In this document: one piece after another, positions 61,917 to 64,000 of the stretch
Numbering within the stretch: position 1 is the stretch's first letter
Layout of the letters: the number at the start of each line of letters is the position of its first letter
Assembly (NCBI GenBank): GCA_040398845.1
Contig: JBBATH010000008.1
Span: 100,016 to 164,015 of the forward strand
Direction of reading: 5' to 3'
DNA from: WLND01 sp040398845
Lineage (GTDB): Bacteria; Actinomycetota; Actinomycetes; S36-B12
DNA: 64,000 nt
Translations under genes and position numbers: made by a program
The notes under the pieces: generated by a model
Seen by the model: only the letters and a program-made list of their open reading frames with translations
Database searches by the model: none
Told to the model about the DNA's origin: nothing

Positions 61917-62603
61917 TTAGCTGTTCTTGAAGGTAAGCGAGGTCGAGCCGATGAGGATCTCAGTGCCGTCGTCGATGGTGATCTCAGTGACACGCTTTCC
62001 ATCGACGAAGGTGCCGTTGGTTGAGCCAGTGTCTCGGAGGAGCACCGGAGTCCCGATGACGATCTCGCAGTGATTCCGTGAGGCGCCAGGGTCGACGACT
62101 CTGATGTCGGCATCTGTGCCGCGGCCAAGGCGAGTGATGCCACGAACAAGCGGATAGGCGACATCTCCCACGACAAGGCGTGGTTGCCCTCGGACGACGT
62201 CGTCAGCCTTCGACTCCTGCCCCGAGCGGATCTCAGCGCGCGCCTCGCTGCGAACTCGGAAAATGCCGGTATCTAGCTCCTCATCCTCGCCGAATGAGAC
62301 ATCGATAGTCCCGAGAATCGTGTAGCGCTGCTGGGCCCCGTAGTCGCGGATGAGGGTGGCGAGTTCGGCCTGGAGTGCGGTCTGGAACGGCGCAAGTCGG
62401 TTGAAGTCATGCTCTGATAATTCGATGAAGAACACGTTTGGGATGACGGTGCGCTCACGATCGATGACCGCCGCCCGGTCGTCAACCTCGCGCTGGAGGC
62501 CCGCAGCGATCTCGACGGGCTGAACCTCCGCCTTGAAGGCACGGGCGAAGGCGCCGTTGACGAGGCGATCAAGTGAGTCCTCGAACCGCTCGAGTAGACC
62601 CAT
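61917..62603 (-). CDS. fhaA: FHA-domain protein FhaA (DUF3662)
   Basis: Adaptor reading PknB phosphorylation, e.g. of the MurJ pseudokinase. From the ATG (GGAGG six bases upstream) it starts MGLLERFEDSLDRLVNGAFA, the DUF3662 N-terminal domain (1-120), followed by a short linker and a C-terminal FHA domain with RLGRGTDADIRVVDPGASRNHCEI and DTGSTNGTFVDGKRV. At 228 aa it lacks the several-hundred-residue low-complexity linker of M. tuberculosis FhaA. First gene of the fhaA-fhaB-pstP-rodA-pbpA-pknB operon. TAGGCT upstream on the minus strand is a possible -10 box. Confidence 0.93.
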   Translation of the reverse strand: MGLLERFEDSLDRLVNGAFARAFKAEVQPVEIAAGLQREVDDRAAVIDRERTVIPNVFFIELSEHDFNRLAPFQTALQAELATLIRDYGAQQRYTILGTIDVSFGEDEELDTGIFRVRSEARAEIRSGQESKADDVVRGQPRLVVGDVAYPLVRGITRLGRGTDADIRVVDPGASRNHCEIVIGTPVLLRDTGSTNGTFVDGKRVTEITIDDGTEILIGSTSLTFKNS

Positions 62604-62767
62604 CACTGCCTCCAAGCCCTTGAGTCGTGTGCCGCTGCGCGAGCACACGCTGCGCATCTGGAAGCCTAACCCGCTGAGGCGTCGACAAGGGTGAGCCTCA
62701 CGGGGGAGCCTCAACTTCGTTGCTGAGTTGCGCGTTGTTCGCCGATTGCATCTCGATGGTCAGGAAG

Positions 62768-62773
62768 TAGATT
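62768..62773 (+). promoter_or_regulatory. Leaderless -10 box of the SRPBCC gene
   Basis: TAGATT ends six bases before the GTG at 62780, giving a transcript that begins on the start codon. It lies in the 176-base divergent gap to fhaA, where nothing else was recognised beyond the fhaA signals. Confidence 0.45.
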
Positions 62774-62779
62774 TGACCG

Positions 62780-63238
62780 GTGAATACCCCCGATGTGTGC
62801 GTGCGTACGGAGATTGCCGCCGAGGCCATGGACATCTGGACTGCCGTGGCCGACCCCCGCCGGATCACGGAGTGGTCACCGGAGAGCACATCGATCCGAT
62901 GTGACGTCGAAGGTCCTCTCCCAGTCGGAGCAACCTTCTCTGGGAGTAACCGCAATGGACGCCGGCAGTGGTCGACGAAGTGTCGGGTTACTGAGTCTGA
63001 ACCGGGGCAAGCATTCGCGTTCGATGTGACCTTCATGGGGTTGCCTGTTGCACGTTGGCGCTATGAGATCTCCGAGAGCCCTGACGGTCTCGTCGTCGAG
63101 GAGCAATGGTGGGAGCGTCGGGGAGTACTCCTAAGGATCGTGGGCCCGCTCAGCACAGGGGTTGCGGACCGGCGCTCCCATAACGAGGAGGGGATGAGGG
63201 TCACGCTCGCCGCTCTTAAGGCTGGCATAGAGGGGTGA
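62780..63238 (+). CDS. SRPBCC (START-like/polyketide cyclase) family protein
   Basis: Small ligand-binding protein of 152 aa. Seen: VCVRTEIAAEAMDIWTAVADPRRITEWSPES, the opening of the SRPBCC helix-grip fold with a typical W-S-P-E segment, GATFSGSNRNGRRQWSTKCRVTESEPGQAFAFDV in the middle and a C-terminal helix (EGMRVTLAALKAGI). This subgroup is annotated as polyketide cyclase/dehydrase or lipid transport, but ligand and function are unknown. GTG start after a leaderless -10 box. Confidence 0.85.
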   Translation: MNTPDVCVRTEIAAEAMDIWTAVADPRRITEWSPESTSIRCDVEGPLPVGATFSGSNRNGRRQWSTKCRVTESEPGQAFAFDVTFMGLPVARWRYEISESPDGLVVEEQWWERRGVLLRIVGPLSTGVADRRSHNEEGMRVTLAALKAGIEG

Positions 63239-63303
63239 GGCTCCCCCGGGGTCGCACTCTTGACGAATCTCGTAGACTGCCGGAAGCAATATCGGTTGGT
63301 CAC

Positions 63304-63390
63304 GCGCGAGTGGCGGAATAGGCAGACGCGCAGCGTTCAGGTCGCTGTATCCGAAAGGGTGTGGGGGTTCAACTCCCCCCTCGCGCACCA
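63304..63390 (+). tRNA. leuT: tRNA-Leu (CAG)
   Basis: Acceptor GCGCGAG (63304-63310) pairs with CTCGCGC (63380-63386), discriminator A, and CCA is encoded (63388-63390). Anticodon CAG at 63338-63340; long variable arm as in tRNA-Leu; GGTTCAACTCC T-loop. It is the only one of the three tRNAs here with an encoded CCA, and a decayed region follows it. Confidence 0.96.
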
Positions 63391-63527
63391 CACCTGGGGT
63401 AACCCTGGGGCACATCGCCGGCACGGAGAATCCTCTGAGCCGGGGATTCGTGTTTCCTCCTCCGAGCCATTGAGGACCTTGAACGCGGAAGCACCACGAG
63501 ACCAATCCGGGGTTGCTGCGGAGCAAT

Positions 63528-63566
63528 GTATACATACGTAAAGTGGATTCTTGTACGTCTACATAC
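63528..63566. repeat. Imperfect inverted repeat
   Basis: GTATACATACGTA (63528-63540) and TACGTCTACATAC (63554-63566) are imperfect inverted copies with 13 bases between. The AT-rich setting differs from the surrounding sequence. It may be an old operator upstream of the ATPase remnant at 63591. Confidence 0.35.
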
Positions 63567-63590
63567 TTCAATAAACTTCGGAGCAGTCCG

Positions 63591-63645
63591 GTGGATGAGG
63601 TCACCAATCCCTACGCGCCCGGAGCGGGCCGTCCATCTGCGGCGT
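63591..63645 (+). pseudogene. Remnant of an ATP-binding protein 5' end
   Basis: GTG followed by DEVTNPYAPGAGRPSAA. The NPYxPGAGRPP start is familiar from a group of bacterial AAA/ORC-like ATP-binding proteins. After about 18 codons the similarity I can recognise stops, so only the first part of the gene remains. GGAGCAG upstream could be its ribosome site. Recognition rests on a short motif, hence moderate confidence. Confidence 0.35.
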
Positions 63646-63660
63646 CTGTGAATACTGCCG

Positions 63661-63782
63661 CTATGCGGCGGTCCAGATTGGGGCGTGGTCGAGATCTTCG
63701 ATCACGAGGTGCCAGTGAGACGCCAAGTGCACCGCTTGCACGATTGTCGGGTGGAAGATCGCGTGGCAGCCAGCCCCAGGAT
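63661..63782 (-). pseudogene. Truncated gene 3' end interrupted by the IS256-like element
   Basis: A minus-strand open stretch ending in TAG encodes CHAIFHPTIVQAVHLASHWH and then LVIEDLDHAPIWTAA, with protein-like composition. It runs rightward into the presumed IS end at about 63783, so its 5' part would have been cut off by the insertion. I do not recognise the family. It could also be chance coding. Confidence 0.3.
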
Positions 63783-64000
63783 TGAGGGTGTCAGATGTGC
63801 TGTGTAAGTGATCTGGCCTGATCGGTGAGCCGGACACTGTTCGGCTCACCGGAAGGAGACACTCGCATCATGGAAACAACGAAGATCGACGGGGACGTCT
63901 CGGCGTCCGTGACGGTGGACAGGTAGATCGCCCGGATCATCGAGGAGGCCCAGGAGCAGGGCTGCAGCTGACCGGCGAGGGCGGCCTGCTGCCCGACATG
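63783..64000 (+). mobile_element. IS256-family insertion sequence, left end and broken transposase (partial)
   Basis: The end sequence TGAGGGTGTCAGATGTGCTG followed by TGTGTAAGTGATCTGG resembles IS256-family termini. A hairpin GGTGAGCCG...CGGCTCACC (63824-63850) and GGAAGGAG precede an ATG at 63870. The transposase start has a TAG at 63924-63926, and a one-base loss near 63959 shifts the frame: IIEEAQEQG continues as GLQLTGEGGLLPDM only in another frame, the typical start of IS256 transposases. The element runs off the window; at least this end is inactive. Confidence 0.6.

Noticed and set aside
63260..63278. TTGACG and TAGACT as tRNA-Leu promoter
   Set aside because: The spacing of seven bases between the hexamers is far too short for a -35/-10 pair.
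1..64000. CRISPR arrays, rRNA operons, riboswitches
   Set aside because: No regularly spaced direct repeats, no rRNA sequence and no recognisable riboswitch aptamer were seen on reading the window.

Overview
The window is a stretch of a GC-rich actinobacterial (Actinomycetota) chromosome containing the replication origin. The gene order matches the conserved origin neighbourhood known from Mycobacterium tuberculosis and relatives: pcnA / NUDIX / DUF6049 / murJ / sigM / trxB / trxA / cwlM / parB / parA / rsmG / jag / yidC / yidD / rnpA / rpmH, then oriC, then dnaA / dnaN / recF / DUF721 / gyrB / gyrA / DUF3566 / tRNA-Ile / DLW-39 / tRNA-Ala / ppiA / rhomboid / crgA / trpG / pknB / pbpA / rodA / pstP / fhaB / fhaA / tRNA-Leu. 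The inositol-1-phosphate synthase with its PadR regulator, GTG starts and apparently leaderless promoters also fit Actinobacteria. It is not Mycobacterium: there is no pknA, MurJ and its pseudokinase are separate genes, and FhaA is short. I cannot place it below class level from sequence alone.

Layout. 1-0.7 kb: a VapBC toxin-antitoxin pair. 0.7-12.4 kb: exonuclease III, a FemX-like aminoacyl transferase, an alanine-racemase-like protein, a GT87 mannosyltransferase, a class A PBP, a DUF5318 protein, padR-ino1-MFS and a membrane protein. 12.4-30.97 kb: the left origin arm, with envelope (murJ, cwlM, ddl), redox (trxB, trxA), partition (parA, parB, two parS sites) and ribosome/membrane insertion genes, mostly transcribed away from the origin. 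32.6-33.07 kb: oriC with several DnaA boxes and a DnaA-trio-like element. 31.2-41.3 kb: the right arm from dnaA to tRNA-Ala.

41.4-52.9 kb is an accessory island between tRNA-Ala and ppiA. It carries a sedolisin (S53) pseudogene with two in-frame stops, a GAF-LuxR regulator, a five-component branched-chain-type ABC importer, the iron-dependent large subunit of N,N-dimethylformamidase (DMFase) and an HDAC-like amidohydrolase. The second permease gene carries a C-terminal cytoplasmic domain that looks like the DMFase small subunit. The importer and the amidase therefore appear to be one physically linked machine for taking up and hydrolysing small N-substituted amides. This is the most novel feature in the window.

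53.0-62.6 kb: ppiA, rhomboid, crgA, trpG and the pknB-pbpA-rodA-pstP-fhaB-fhaA cell-wall signalling operon. 63.3 kb to the end: tRNA-Leu(CAG), followed by a decayed patch with gene remnants and a broken IS256-family transposase running off the window. No CRISPR array, rRNA or intact prophage was seen.
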